Origin: Coccinella septempunctata | Taxonomy: Eukaryota; Arthropoda; Insecta; Coleoptera; Coccinellidae | Assembly (NCBI RefSeq): GCF_907165205.1 | Contig: NC_058196.1 | Location: forward strand, 14,984,501 to 15,048,500 | DNA: 64,000 bases | Reading direction: 5' to 3' | Shown here: positions 45,117 to 60,200 of the stretch, one piece after another | Position numbering within the stretch: the stretch's first letter is position 1 | Layout: every line of letters begins with the position of its first letter | Program-made: the position numbers and the translations under genes | Notes under the pieces: model-generated | Seen by the model: only the letters and a program-made list of their open reading frames with translations | Databases searched by the model: none | What the model was told of the DNA's origin: nothing

Positions 45117-45237
45117 GTGGAGGTGATATAGATGTATCTGAATTCAAAAAGTCCCATATCAGTATGGTATCGTCATGCGAACTACTCACAATTTGAAATT
45201 CGTCAAATTGCAGTCGGAATACTCTGCCAGTATGTTC
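45117..45237 (-). CDS. slmb: slmb exon: WD repeat 7
   Basis: The acceptor is TTTTCTTCCAG (ending 45238) and the donor GTAAGT at 45116. It encodes EHTGRVFRLQFDEFQIVSSS, HDDTILIWDFLN and SDTSISPP, closing the beta-propeller, plus one base of the next codon. The usual vertebrate tail (P-S-R-T-Y-T-Y-I-S-R) is not in this exon. Read-through without splicing would add only RKY before a stop. Confidence 0.94.
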
Positions 45238-48200
45238 CTGGAAGAAAATGCGATTAAAACAATTATGATCAATTAATTCTTTATATTGGCAATACTTGAA
45301 ACTGGCATGCTAAGGAAGGATGAATTCGCCAAACGATTTAAAAGTACAACGAAGATCGAAGTAGTTACAGTCACTTCAAATAGTGCGGGACGTTTTCATG
45401 TTTCCTAGCTGGAGGATGCTCATTCTGATTCGTAAACATAACGAGCGCAATACACTTCACATTAAAGATTCGTCATTCTCGGAAACTTGAACTAGCTTGA
45501 ACCCGCGGCTTCGCCCGCGTTATAATTTAGTATAGAAAGCTATTGGAGATATATTTGGAATAATTCAGGAGAAATAATGAGCAGAGAATCAACAAACCTC
45601 ACAACGAAAAATGAAAGGGAAAAATAAAATCGACAATACCTTCCTGAAAAAAACTTCGGCTACGGTCTACGACGCGACGTTATCACGGTTCTAGTTCAAA
45701 TCGAAATGATCACATTATTATCGATCAGCAACGTGTCTAGACCTTCGGAATACTCCATATTTTTTTTTATTTTTTTTTTTTGAACACACATTTATATGAT
45801 ATAACGTGCATTTAACAAAATTTGTCTTCAAGTCCATATTAAATTTACGAATAAACTACAGATCTTTTAGTATCTATATGCATATTTTGGAACAAAAACG
45901 GAAAATACATATACTCCATTCACTTTTATTTTAGCAGTCGGTTGGCCAGGAAATTTGACACATTTCACTCTGTATAGTACGAAAATGTGTGGTTATGACG
46001 CTTGTCAAAACATTTTTGGGTTTTAAATCAACGCTATGTTGCCCGTTCTATGTAAAAGTTTCTGTTATGTATTTTATCACAATGTCGAATCTCTTCGGAA
46101 AATATGTAAGAACATAATTGAAGTTTTATACAAACTGATTGAAGGCATACCAAATCCAGTTATTATATTTGCATGGAAAATACAAGATATCAGTATAATA
46201 TCATAATATGCACTAGCTTGAGAGTTAATCTTCTTTGGCTAAAGTTTGAATACGTTACATCAGTTGTAGATTTCAAAAATATTAACCCGAAGATGAAATG
46301 CATATGTTGCAGTGGTTGGGAATGGGTATCTCCCGAAGGAATTAACAGATAATTACAAGAATGTTAAATTCTTCAACAAAAATCATCTTGCATCAATAAG
46401 TAAAAGAAATTAAAGGAAGTTTCAATCAAGATGAACTTCACCTTTGAACAAAAATTTCCCATGAATAAACAATTAGCAGGAAAACTGGCGCGTATTTGTG
46501 GCTGTTCATCTTAATGCATTGAAAAAATACTATAATAATTAGGTATTTATTGGTACCTTAAGACATTTACAATGTATAGGACAAGTCAAATGAAAAATAG
46601 AAAAATCAATTTTCGGGAACCTATTCTACGATGACATCAATCGAAAATACTGTAGTAAACTTTCCGCATTAATTCACTCAATTATTTCATGGCCAACCGA
46701 TTGCTAAAATAAATGTGAATGCAGTATAGTAGATGATATAATTATATCAATTTTTGTATTCCAACACTAGTCGTTGATTTAAATGTTAATTACAGCAAAT
46801 AGGTACTTCAATCGACGCAATAGTATTCTATTCTCTACTTTGCAAAGCAGAAAATTTTTTTGACATTCGAAATCATTAAATCTGTGTACCGAAAAATCTT
46901 CTATAGGAAGCCAATATGTATATTCAAAATCATAGCAGTTAAAACTGAACCGCTAATGTACCGGCACCCGGCACTACTACCATGCGGTAAGTAATCGGTA
47001 GAATCGCAGCTTACAGGCGAATTTCTCGTACTTTTCAAGACCCGTAAATACTTATAATGGTCAAATAAGAGAGAGATATTTCAAACTGAGAAAATATAAA
47101 TAGCCAACAGTTAGAAATTCAAAGCAAAACACTTAAATTTCACGTTCCATTGATGACATTTAGAATTTACGTTTATCGTTATCGATCTTATGGTTGTATT
47201 CTGCTTTTCATCTGTAAGTTACAAACAGGGGCTTGACACTTCCTTACCCCCACCCCAAATACGGTTTTTAGTTCTGCAATCAAACGCTATGTGGCACTGC
47301 ATACGAAAATATATGTCATGTTCTCCACAGATTACTGTATTCTGACATATCGGATTTGTCAATGCCAACAGTGTCAATGTCAATATGTTTTAATGCAAAT
47401 TCTTGTTTACAAACGACATCTTATACGAGTGTAAATTAAAAATACCCATTTATTGAAGTCGGCAGTTTTATCAGGAAATCGATTTTCTTGTAAGAAATGT
47501 TTGATTCAAAGAACCACGTAATTATAACATTAATCGTTTATACTAGAACCAATCCAACCAAACCCTTTAAAAATTGTGATAATGGAAATGAAAGTCAAAC
47601 TGTGTAGTCAGGTATTAAGCCACTCCGTGGGGTCAATGATGAAGCTCATTTCTCAATGGGGTAAGTATTTTTTTCAAACATAATAATACAAAAATTTACT
47701 ATTTTCCTTTTTAGAAATCAAGCATCCGCTTCAGCTTCCCAGGGAGGCTATCGACACTGCTGACTTTATACTATTCTTGGATGAGTTATTTGATTCGTTG
47801 AATGTATCCAGAGCTTGGACATCCACTGCGAAACTCTTAAAGAGGAAGGTAAGTATTCAAACGGAACACAATGTTGTTTGGGAGCAGGCGATACAAATTT
47901 TCAACAGTATTTCATTTTATTGCCCTCGAAAGAAAAGATCCATTGTGGTGCCCACTTTGAAGAATATAGTGACAACATTGAAAGCATTCCTTTACCTTAG
48001 GCAAAAACTGTTCAATGATTATCACTTTAAATATATTCTCACTGGGGCTTTCAATCAGGATTGTTTATTAAACTTTTTTGGGTACATTAGAGCACATGGA
48101 GTGAGGAATACTAACCCAAATGTTGAACACTTTATTTCATCATTCAAAACTTTAGTTATTAATAATTTCATGTCAGTGCATTCCTGGGGATCTAACTGTG

Positions 48201-51200
48201 AGGAAGATAAAACAGGGAGTCGTTGTTTAGACACTTTGAAATCTTTCCTGCAGGAAAATATAAAATCCACATAGGTCTTTGGGCAACTTATTTTTTCTTT
48301 TCCAAATTATTCATGCATTCTAAGCTTTGGCATGCTGTTTTTGATTTCTATGGCCGACTCCCAACAAAAATTGTGTCCTGTTTGGATAATGTTGAAGATT
48401 TCTGAACATATAATAATTTCAACTGCATTTTTTTTATGTTAATGTATTTAATATTTTTAATTTTAATTTTATGCTTTATAAGCAGGCATTAGTTGTGTTG
48501 TTCTGATGAGGTCAAATGAGACCAAAAGCATGGACAGCATCTTCTTTTTCACAACAAAATTGTAGTATTTATTATAATTATTGTCAATTTTATGCTTTAA
48601 GAGCAGGCATTAGTTGTGTTGTTCTGATTAGGTCAAATGAGACCGAAAACATGGACAGCATCTACTTTTTCACAACAAAATTGTAGTATTTATTATAATT
48701 ATTTCAATATTCATAGCTTTTGATATTGCAGAGTGGTATATAATAATTAAATTGCATATTTAATTTTTTTTTGTATTGATAGATTTTTAATTTCAACTTC
48801 ATTTCCTATGAACAATATTATTACTGTTTATTATAATTATTGTCTTACGGAGATATGTGACCCTATCGACATTTTACCTCTGCTCATATATTCATTGCCA
48901 TAATTATAGATTATGTATTTCCATTTTTTTTTCCTGTGCTGGAAATATCAATATATGTATATTTTTCATGAGAAGTTTTATTTCTCCTTAAAATTCGCCC
49001 TAATGATCCATATTATTCTATCGAAGTCTAAAACACCAGTGAATGGGCTAATTTAAATTTCGCGCCATGCGATTGCAGTTTCCTGTTATACCGACATTAC
49101 TCCCGGTTAGTTGGGTGGCAACCGCATGGGGGCGTTGAGGGCGGAACAAACTGTATTTTTCCCGTAGAACGTGAGTGTCAGATCTATTCTACTCTGTAAT
49201 CTGTGGTTACAAATCTGTAGCGTACGATCGATGTGTCAGTGTCCGATTGACAGATTAGTAAATAATGCAATTCTGGAAATGTTCCTGTTACTGTCTTCTT
49301 TACTGTGTTACGTTTGAGCTATCGTAAATAGTTACGGATTCCTGTAAGCTATTTTTGCTATTGCAATTTTCCTGTAAGCTTATGAAAAGTTACAGATTTG
49401 CTTACAGATGAAAGCAGAATACCACCATTAGACACGCGGGTACCGAGCGGAATTCTATACAAAAATCCACTACGGGCTTTAAGCTGAAAGACCTTGGCTT
49501 ACAAGGCGTTTCAGGGCTAGGTCCGTGGTTCCTATCGTAGTTTTCCAGCTACTACGTTGTTTCGTAAGAATAATGCAAATAGTTAATTATTTTGATTATT
49601 TTTCTCGATTATTGTTTTCGTTCCATTATTGTTATACTATTGGGTCATTAATTTTACTCGAATTTGTTAGGGAAGCTGTGCTTCCCTAGCTTCCATGGAA
49701 AACACGCCCCTCTTATCGATGCCCCTTTTAACCTCACTTCACAGCAGCCTTCAAGTGATACTGGGTAGATTTTATTTTTTTCTTAGATTCCTATTTCTTT
49801 AACCTGTCATATCTCGCGAAATATCCGTTAATAAAACTATGCTGGTAATGAGCACATTTCATCAGAAATGAATGGCGCAGATCAGGGTCATATTCATTTT
49901 TATATTCATTCATTCCATGCCAGTCGAAAGCCCTCCTCAAATTGAACGGCTTCACTCACGACTTCTTCACGAAAAATTCGATATTTTTCGTAATTTATTC
50001 ATTACATAATAATTAATTTCACACGAGAAACCTACTCGAATAATTCTTTCTATAAAGAAATTTCCATGAAGATCAGGCATCTGGTTCCTAAGTTATGTAA
50101 ATACCCGCTTCTGATAGAACATCATTTTGGGTTGAATTCAAAATGATAAAATTGGTTATCGTGGGTTATCCTCAAAAGTTAGATATATGCCATCGCGGAC
50201 TTTTTACAAATTTGTATTTGATCATTTCATGGTTTACCCAGCGTCGTTCATAATAGCCTGAAATCAAGGGCTTAATTCACGACTTGTTTATGAAATATCG
50301 ATATCATCTTATATGGTCCATTCAAGAATGATTGACATCTCGATTGGATATGGAAAATCGAATTTAAGTTAAGGTAATAGCACATAAGTTAAGATTTTGT
50401 GTTGTGGAGTTCAGGTTTTATGCACTGACCGAAGAAGGTTGTACAGGCACCGTTTTAGGTATATGGAAGGAGTTTTTTCGGTACAATTTCTGAGCAGCAG
50501 CCCCAAATTGCGAAAAAGTATTTTTAATGATATAGATAGACCGTTTGTCTAACGTCAGTCCACTTTTGTCCACCCAACCCATTTGTCTACCCACAGAACC
50601 ATAGGAATCAATCTTTGAAAATTTTTGAAATTGTTAAGTTGACACCCCCAAATGCGAATTTTGAAACCAAAATTTCAAGGTCGTTTGTTCATCGTAGGTC
50701 CATCACTGTCCACCCTTTTTCATTAGTCCAGGCACCGTTTGAGAGATATAGTTAAAGAAGTTTTTTCGGTGCATTTTCTGTACATACTGCGCACACAAAT
50801 TGCGAAAAAGTGGGACAATAGTGAACGTAGAATAAACGATATATGCCTTCAAAAACACTTTTCCCCTACATGGAGTCTACTCAGAAAATGCACGGAAAAA
50901 ATTAGCATTTAGGGGTGGCAACTTCACATTGTCAAAAATTTTCAATGATTGATTTCTACAGTTCTGTGGGTGGACAAATGAAAAAAATGGATTGTCAAAA
51001 GTGGATTAACGTTGGTCTTGAACGATCTATACCATTAAAAGTACGTTTTCGCAATTTGTATGTGCTGCTCAGAAATTAGACCGAATTTTTTTTTCATATC
51101 TCTCAAACGATGCCTAGACAAATTAAAAAAAAAACGTTGGACAAAAATGGATCTACGATGGACAAACGACCATGAAATTTTGGTTTCACAATTTGCATTT

Positions 51201-54200
51201 GGAGGTGTCAACTTCAACTTTCAATATTTTTCAATGATTGTTCTCTACGGTTCTGTGGGTGGACTAATGAAAACATTTCATTGACAAAAGTGGACTAACG
51301 TTGGTCAAACGATCTATAGCATTAAAAACACGTTTTCGCAATTTGTGTGCGCTGCTTAGAAATTGCATCGAAAAACTTTTTTTTCCATATCTCTCAAACG
51401 GCGACTGAACAAATGAAATAAAGGTGACCAAACATGGACAAACGAAAAAATTATTAATTTTGACGTTGCCGAATTAATCGAAGTGAATTATAAAAACTTG
51501 ATAAAAGCACTATTTTCTAGTTCAATTCGACTTTGAACTAGAGAAAAGAAGTCTCACAGTAGGATTGACTAGTCCGAACAATATTTTTTTTCGCTCTCAT
51601 AAAATTCTTGTCAGTTTTTTGGTTTCTAAGAAAAAAAATTAGAAACTGTTTATCGAACGCCATCTTCAGGGGGTTGTAACTGAGCGGGGGGTTCAGAAAA
51701 AAAAAGTTTATATGAAAAACCCGCCCTATTTTTGGACAAGGAATTACATCCTTAATTTTTTCGCAACTACATATTCATATAGTCCTGTATAGCAAGAAGT
51801 TTCAGAAGCTCAACGCCATTTTCTATGGGAGTATGTATTCTGGATCTGGATAATCAATTGAACAGTTAAGAAATTTGCAGCGAAGTAAGAAGAGTTAAGG
51901 GTTCTTAGCCTTCATTTTAAAAACTTCAGGGTGATAAATAACATTTTGTGGTTATTTTCCAAATTTGAGGAAAACGTTGGCAATACGGATTTATACGAGT
52001 ATCTGCTGGGAATTTTTCTCAAAATGTTTTCATATCGAAAATTACGATAGAGGTTGATTTCACTTTTCGAATAATACATAGTAGTACAAGCTGAGCGTCA
52101 CGTTTAGATTTTTTTAACGTACTTTATATTCATCGATCGACTACCTGCCAGAGATTGCCAAGACGAGAGAGACAAAATAAATGATCGATTCATAACTCAC
52201 CACAAGGGTTCTCAAACAAAGTGAACTTGTAGGCGCTCTAGGATCCAATGCAGCCACGAGATCCCAAACCTTAATTTTACCGTCATAGGCTCCGCTGACT
52301 ATCCGTTTCGTGTCGAATCGAATACAACGGACCAACTCCTCATGTCCCTCTAGCGTCCGCAAACACACTCCACATTCGATATCCCATAACCTTAAAAAGA
52401 AACAATAACCAATTAAATCTAACATCCAAGGCACAAAGATATACAAGCAAATACAGGGTGTTCCTAAATTGGACGAACAAACGGAGAGGCGAGGTTCCGT
52501 AAGTAATTTCAAGAAAAAAAGTCCCATAAACATGGGATCGCTACAGTTTCGTTTTCGAAATAAAAGAAGTTTGAATTGTTAGATTGGTGTCATAACAAGT
52601 TGTGAAAACACATGTAAACTGACAGTGAATTTATTCACCATAGCTTGCTTTCTGAATTTTTATGACAATTTGGATTTTTCTAAGTATTTCAAGAGGATCA
52701 TTCAGAATTTTTTTCTCGAAATCGGTAGCAGATACTATATTTCTTCAAATTAACATTAAAAAAAAGTTCTGGAGTAAAACAGGTGACATTGTTTCATGAA
52801 ACATATCATCCTGTAGGTTTGATATCGAAATTGTCACATGGTGTGAACTATCAATTACAACATTTATGCCAAATTCCAGTTGAATACCTTGTTTAGATAC
52901 TACAAGAGAAAAATTCTAACTTTAACACACTGTATGTCGAAAACGAATCGTTTGCGGTCCCATTTTTATCAACTTTTCTTAAATTTCTCGAAGAATCTTC
53001 CTTTCCGTTTGTAGTTTGTACCTCCAATTTAGGAGCACCCTATTTATCCCAAGAGTAGCACATTTCAAATGAAACACTTTTTCAAATATAAATGGAAGTG
53101 AAAATGAGATTATAAATATTTGATTAGTACCAAGTCTCTGATATACAGAGTGTCTCGAAATAGGTGCAACTAAATTTAGTCGCAGATTCTCGAAACTAAA
53201 TAAGAAGGCCATTATCTTAATTTTTGCCAGTAGGTCATCTCTTTCGAAGATATAGCCACCTGAATTTCGCCTTAAGAATAGTCTTTTCTTCTCATCTCAG
53301 AATCCGAAGATCACTGAATTTGGGCTACGTTTGGAACCACTTAACATCAATCGCGAATTGGAATTCATTTAAAATTGTTAAACCGTTTGGAAAATTTTCT
53401 TGTCTCTTGAAATTTTTTCAAAAAAACGCATATGTATATGTACATATGTTACAAGAAAAATTTTGAGGTCAGTTTTAACTTTGCTCAATTGTCTCGAAAT
53501 CCAGTGACCAGCTCACGGAAAACACATTGCACAGTTTCGCGCTTTCGATAGGTACGATAGGGTTGAAAATTGGTGTTTGGTAATAAAAAACTTCAGAAGT
53601 TTCGTGCCAGATTTAACCGCCATGTGGGGAATAGTTTCTAAGATATAGAATATTTCCAGTTTTTTTGAAGTGTTTTGATCCCCATAATGTACCCTAGTAA
53701 AATTTCAGGGAATATTTGAGAGGAAACTTACTTGAATACGCACTTACACAATATAGTCCTCATGACACTCAATGCCTCGATAAAAAAAATTACTGCCTGT
53801 TCAGGGATGAGTCCAGATTTCGTATGTATGAGTCTGACAGGCGAATGTTGGTCTGGCGAGAACGGAGTCAACGGTATAAGGTATAATAATCATTTCATGA
53901 CGCCAATAACTAAGGTTATCCTCATTAACCATGACAGAGGTAAGGTTTCGTAATTTGATTTATTTATGATAATGCTTGTCAACGACCGTATGGACCGAAT
54001 GGATTGGCTCGCTGCCTCTCCAGACCAAAATTATATGGAACATGTCTGATCTGCAATGTTACAGCTTTGACAGACATTTGGCAAAAATATTCCTCAAACA
54101 TTCATCGATAACCTCATTACTACAATGCCGAATAGGGTAAGAGCACTGCGAAAAGCTAGAGGAGGCCCAACCCGATATTAAAACAAGATTTCAGGGTGTA

Positions 54201-57200
54201 ATAGAAGAAACTTTCAAGCCTGCAGCCTCCACCAGGAAGAATCTCTATTTTGTTTATTTCTCTACCATGTTGTCGCTTTGAAGCAGTCTTGTTCACTGTT
54301 TACCTGCCAAAGCAAAAAAAAAACAAAATAGTTTTTTATTCCCATTTATGCAGGGTTAATTTTGACTTGTACATATATTTTAACAGAAGAAGTCTGAGGT
54401 CAATAAAAACACTTTTTCCCTTTACCATTTTTCTAATATGGCTCGGTTGAAGATACAGAAGATACAGGTTGCTGAAAATCCATTAAAAAAAAATGTAATT
54501 TTGAGTTAGATGTTACTTTCACTAAGGATTTCATCGAATTAAATGAATTCCGCAATGTAGCTATTCCTTGATATGGTAAATCTTCTCCGAATACAAAACT
54601 CCAACCACACCCAACTCTTAAAAGTAAGTTGAACCCCACTAATAAATAATTGACCATTGTGGAAAATAAGAGTATTTTCATATTTTCTCGCACTTATATG
54701 AAAAAATCTGTTGAATTCGAAAAATTGGGACTTTGCTTTGGTTGAAAGCAACTCTGTTTGAAAGATCCACAAACGTGTAGTGTGTCATAGGTTTGATGCG
54801 CGTTATTCTGAAGAAAATTTTGTTTTTCCATCGAATCCAAAGTGTATGGGTGATCGTGGCTTAGTCGATAATTATAGACCAATTACTATGCCGATTGTTT
54901 TTTCTGAGATTTTTGAAAGGGCAGTTTATACACGATTAGTTGATTTCATTGAGGGTCACGGTTTGTTCACCGAGTGTCAGCATGGTTTCCGCGCTCGCCG
55001 ATCCACTACAACTGTCATCTGTTGTATGGTGCAGTCCATCTCCAAAAGGCTGGATGACGGCCATTATGTCACAATGATTAGTTTCGACTTGCGTCAGGCG
55101 TTCGATTGTGTTAATCCACTGTTTCTTTCGAGAAAATTGTATCGCTTGGGAATTCGCGGCAATCTGAATGAATGGCTCATATCCTTCTTGAGCAATAGGC
55201 GATTTAGCGTGAGGGTTGAGGATTCTATTTCAAGAGAATTTGACATCTTATTCGGAGCCCCCACAGGGAAGTTCATTGGGACCGTTACTATTCCTCCTAT
55301 TCATTAACGATCTACCTGAGTATAAACTTGATGGAGAAGTATTTCTCTATGCTGATGACACTGGTGTTGTGGTGAGTGATCCATACCCCAAAGTATTGAA
55401 GGAGAAGTGCGACGCTGTGCTCGACCAATTCTCAAAGTGGTGCGATAACAACCATTTGATAATAAATAATGACAAGACTGTATGTATTGAGTTTCACAGC
55501 CCTTACAGGGAGCCTTGCCAACCTCGTCTTGTTTTCGGAGGTGAGGTTTTGAGGATGTCAGATCAGGTGATGTTTCTTGGCTGCACTTTTGACAAACATT
55601 CGCGCTGGACATCTGAGATTGACAACGTTTGCGCTAGGTTGAATAGATGTTATTTTACCCTATGTCATCTCAAAAGACATATTGGCTTTCGTTGTTCTGT
55701 GACTTTCTATCACTCAAACATCGCCTCAATGCTGCAATATAGTCTGCTGGTTTGGGGGCGTACTGCGTGATCTCACCGAGCATTTGTTTTGCAGAAGCGT
55801 ATTATTCGCGCGTTGTTTGGGCTCGATCCCCAAACCTCGTGAAGGGAATACTTTCGTTCACGTGGACTCCTGACACTTCCATCCATGTATGTTTACCACA
55901 TCATGATTTATATTCATGACATGAGATTCGGGATTCCTAGACTTTGTGACCATCGTTCATATGATACTCGCGGTTGTTGAAGATTCTACCACTCGGGCTT
56001 GAACCATGCATTTCATGAGAAAACTCCGATGATATCGGGTATTCAGAAATATGATGTTCTACCGAAGTATTCAATTGAGAAACGTCCTTCGGAGTTCAGG
56101 CGTGAGCTGAGATCGATTCTCGCCAATGGCTCTTATTACATCGTCAGTGAGTTCGTCTCGGCAATGAGGGTCCTATAATTTTTTTGTTTTATATGGGTTT
56201 GAGTATTTGTTTTTTTGACTTTTTGGTTCACTTGTTTTTTACTCTTTTTTCCTGTTCATTATAAAACTTTTCAAGTTACTAACGTCACTGTATATTCAGT
56301 GGAATAAAGATATGACTTTAGCCTTGCGGCTTTCACACTCCTCTCCAGAGGAAAATTCACTTATCCCAGATATCAAAAGGATTGAGCCCTGTTGGAGCCC
56401 TTTCCAGGTTTTCGGACTCGTGGTGGTGGTCGGGTCCGGGTCGCTCCTCGGCTCCCTGCTGTCGGTTGGATTCCTGCTCCATCCGCACTTCCTATCGGAG
56501 CAGACGGTGTTCCTCTGCATTCCCCATGTACTTGCGTACAGTTCTCGCCGTTCCGAGCAGTACCGCCTTCTGCATGACTATAGATATTTTCGTCCAACTG
56601 AAGTTTCCTCAAGTTCTCTGGTAGTTCCTTCGGTATCAACCGTGCGATGAAATGACAATAGGGATGGTCTTGATATCTTTCAGCTTCCACTGTCTTCTGG
56701 TTTGTTCCTCGAGATCTCTGTATTTTGAAATTTTTTCAGTGTGCCTATCTAGAAGATTGTTATTATTTGGAATTGCCACGTCGTTGAATAGTGCTCTGTC
56801 CTCATCCTTATTGAGCAATATGAGGTCTGATCTATTGTGGGTTATTTTCCGGTCTGTGAGAACCGTGCGATCCCAGTAGAGCTTGTGATGTTCATTTTCC
56901 AATACAGCATCCGGATGGTGATTGTAATAAGGAACCTTTTTCGAACTTAGAAGTTGGTGTTTTAGTGCCAATTCTTGGTGAAGAATCTTGGCAACAGCAT
57001 CATGTCTATTTTTGTACTCCGTGCCCGCGAACTTCTGACATCCCCCGGTGATGTGCTGGATAGTTTCATGTGTCGCACAGCCATAACGACAGCTATCGTC
57101 CTTCACTGAGGGATCCTTGGCGATATATTTCATGTAGTTCCTTGTTGGAATCACCTGATCCTAGATGGCGAGCATGAAGCCCTCTGTCTCAGGAAACAAC

Positions 57201-60200
57201 CTTCCGGAAGTCAACCAGTAGTTCGACGCAGATATTTCGACGTAATCATGGTTGACCTCGTTCTGGTGCCTTCCATGCAAAGGTTTGCCAATCAGTTTCT
57301 GCATTTTACTTTCTGCAGAGTGTTCGACGGTTTCCAAGTGGTCCTGCTGTAGCTTTAACGGTGTAGAACTATCAGCAACACAAACTTCTTGATGGAATTC
57401 TGATGAAGCAGCCTTGCTCAGAAAATATTTTCGAAGTCCTTCAATTTCCTGGGACATACAGTTGGACAAATCAACAATTCCTCTACCCCCAAGATGTTGT
57501 AGCAGCTCGGCCCGTTCTATTGAGCTTTTGGGGTGATGTTTATTGTGTTTATTCAACATCGTCCTTACTTTTCTCTGTAAGACTGCTAAATCGGTGGTGG
57601 TCCAAGAGATGATACCGAATGAGTAGCGCAGCGCCGAGCAAGCGTAGGTATTAATAGCTTTTATCAGATTCTTGCTGTTACGGCAATTATTATTATTATT
57701 ATCGTACTTGCTAATCTCCGTCGTCGTTGCCGTCGACATCGCTTTCAGTTTCAAGGCTGACTGGGAACCGAATGCAGCTAAGCTATGCTCAACTCCGAAA
57801 ACCGAAAGCTCCACTTAGCTCACCTCAGCTCAGTCTCGCTCAGCTCAGCTCAACTTCGCATTCGATGGCCGGTCAGCCTGATTTTGAAACTGTTGTATGA
57901 GGTTCGGTGAACCGGCGTGAACCTATCAGACCGTTTTACGAAAAGACCCGAACTAGGTGACCAGAAGCGTGCGCAATGGAGGTCAAATTATTCATGATGG
58001 AATAAGGCCGATTTGCATAAATAATGAACATGGGGATCTTATCGTATTTACTTGGGGTTAATTTCCAACCCCTAATTTGCAAATGCCTATATCTCGGTTA
58101 CTGTTTAACTGCGCATAAAGAGAGTTGGCATGTAAAATTGTAACATGAATGTGATTATTAACCACTCATGAATGGTTCCCAAGATATCGAATTTGAAACA
58201 TTATAAGTTTGAAATTAAATCCTTGGCTCCCAAGGGAAGTGGTGCGAATAATCACACCCATTCAACAATTCTACATGCCTAGTCTCTTTATGCGCCGATG
58301 AACGATTCTATTAATATCGAATTCTTGAAACTTCTCAGTGAATAATCACATTCGGTTAACAATTCTACATGCCAAGTCCCTTTAAGAGACGCTGAACGGT
58401 TCCCGAGATATCGGCACGTGCCCCCGTGCACCCACCCCCTCTGTATGCGCCAAGGTAACGATAACAATCACTTCAAAAATTCTGAAGTATGAACAAAAAT
58501 ACTAATGCCCACAATTATATTTGATTATTTACTCACCTAATTGTATTATCTGAACTGCCACTCACAACCAAACGATCTCTGTACTGCAAACATGCTATGC
58601 CTCGTTTGTGGCCGGTTAAAGTACGCACGAACTCACATGTGGAAGTGTTCCAAACTTTTATTGTCCGATCACCACTAGCAGACACTATGTACTTCTCGTC
58701 GAAATCGACAACGTTCACAGCCGCCCTATGACCAACCAAAACTCTCCTCAAGTTTATCTCGGTTTGTGATGTCATATCCCAGACTGCAATGGAACGATCC
58801 TGCAAAAAAAAATATCAGGCTTTGTTGAGTTGATCCAATATTGTCAGTTGGGAAACTTTTAAGTAGCTGTAAATAGTGATTCCAATAACCATAATGATGA
58901 GCCAGTGCAAGAGTATCGTACACACATACACTATATGTACATACTAGGTATTTCATTGAAAAAATATAGAATAAGTAAAAAATTCATAATCAAGTATCTG
59001 AACTAAAAACATAATAACATGATATTCACTAACATGAGTTATTTAACCATGTCACAGTTTACCTTCACCCACCTGAAGACGCTACTGTGACAGTGTCGTG
59101 GTCAAATATTAGTGAAAATCATGTTATTCTGTCTTTAATTCAATTATTATTATTTTCATCAAGTATCGGCTTTTGGTCACATAAATTCAATATGTCCTGT
59201 ACCTACTATTTTGTAGAAAAATAATTGAACCAGTCAAGTAACAATTTTTAAACTACTCAACTTTTCACATACTGGGTGATTGACTCAATAGCTATCTCAG
59301 TTAATATTGATCTTACAAAAACGTTTGAATGGTAATGAAGTATTTTTTATGGGTACTGGGAATTCAGTTTGTAACAGGAAATGCAAAAAAGTATCGGAAA
59401 ATTAAAATTTTCATGTAACCAGGTATGTTTTAAAACGAACACCCTGTATTTTATTTTCCAAATCGATAGAGCTTTTCCCTCTGATTTTAAATATACATAT
59501 ATACTTTATTGGTGTTATCTTGTATCGTCTTGTTGTTGCTCGGCAACAGGCAGGTCAATTTCTAAGCAAAAAAATCATGTCGCTGTTGCGTAGCTCATGT
59601 GGGACAACGTCCTTACGCGGCTGTAGAACGCCAGTAGCCAGTGGATAAAACGATAAAAAAAAAATTTGACATTGACGTTTCTTTTTATTCATAATAAGAG
59701 TGAAGTCACCTATAATCAGGACGTGCCAAACGTTGGTTTTGCTTAATTTTTTTAAAACCTGACACAATATCATCTCTTTCTACCTCAGAATTGTCTGATT
59801 ATGAGTCAATAAAGTGTCAGAAGTTTTTTTTAATTTCTTCCCCGTTTTTTCAATTTTCTACTGAATAACCACTGGCATTGTATAAAGACCACTTGGTCTT
59901 TATACACTGGTGTATCTATAGGAGATGATTCCCCAATATAAGGGTCCTGTAGCGTTCCTCGACCAACTGAAGAATAAAAGAATCATCACTTGGAAGACTG
60001 GACCTGGTCGATAGAACCTCCCAGTCAAAAGCAAGATTTGGCTATTATTAATTTGAGAATTTCTAGCGACGAGGGTGATCCTCCACCAAGATCAGCAAAA
60101 CATTTTTGACGCAGAGATGATATTCCTCCCAGTGCAATTGAAAAACGAGTTATGTACCTATGATTATTTATTTTTTTCTTCAGTCATCATCAAGTCTTAG

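Larger units (their letters stand above)
47191..49430 (+). mobile_element. TTA-flanked TIR element carrying a truncated P-like transposase gene
   Basis: The left end TGGTTGTATTCTGCTTTTCA and the right end (complement TGGTGGTATTCTGCTTTCAT) are inverted copies for about 28 bp including CATCTGTAAG. TTA flanks both ends (47188-47190 and 49431-49433). It lies in the slmb intron between the WD6 and WD7 exons, antisense to slmb. Inside are a two-exon P-type gene and a 121-bp tandem duplication. P elements normally leave 8-bp duplications, so the TTA points to a different mobiliser or to a P-type gene trapped in a Harbinger-like element (inference). Confidence 0.7.

Noticed and set aside
47191..49430. 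Calling the nested element a canonical P element
   Set aside because: The flanks show TTA rather than an 8-bp duplication and the ends do not look like P termini, so only the coding gene is called P-like.
55820..55850. tRNA-like B-box word GGGCTCGATCCCC
   Set aside because: It lies within LINE C coding sequence and no A box or cloverleaf can be drawn.
56312..56650. Plus-strand ORFs over the R4 fragments (also at 36790 and 38021)
   Set aside because: They are antisense to R4-like coding sequence with its CCHC and nuclease motifs on the minus strand.
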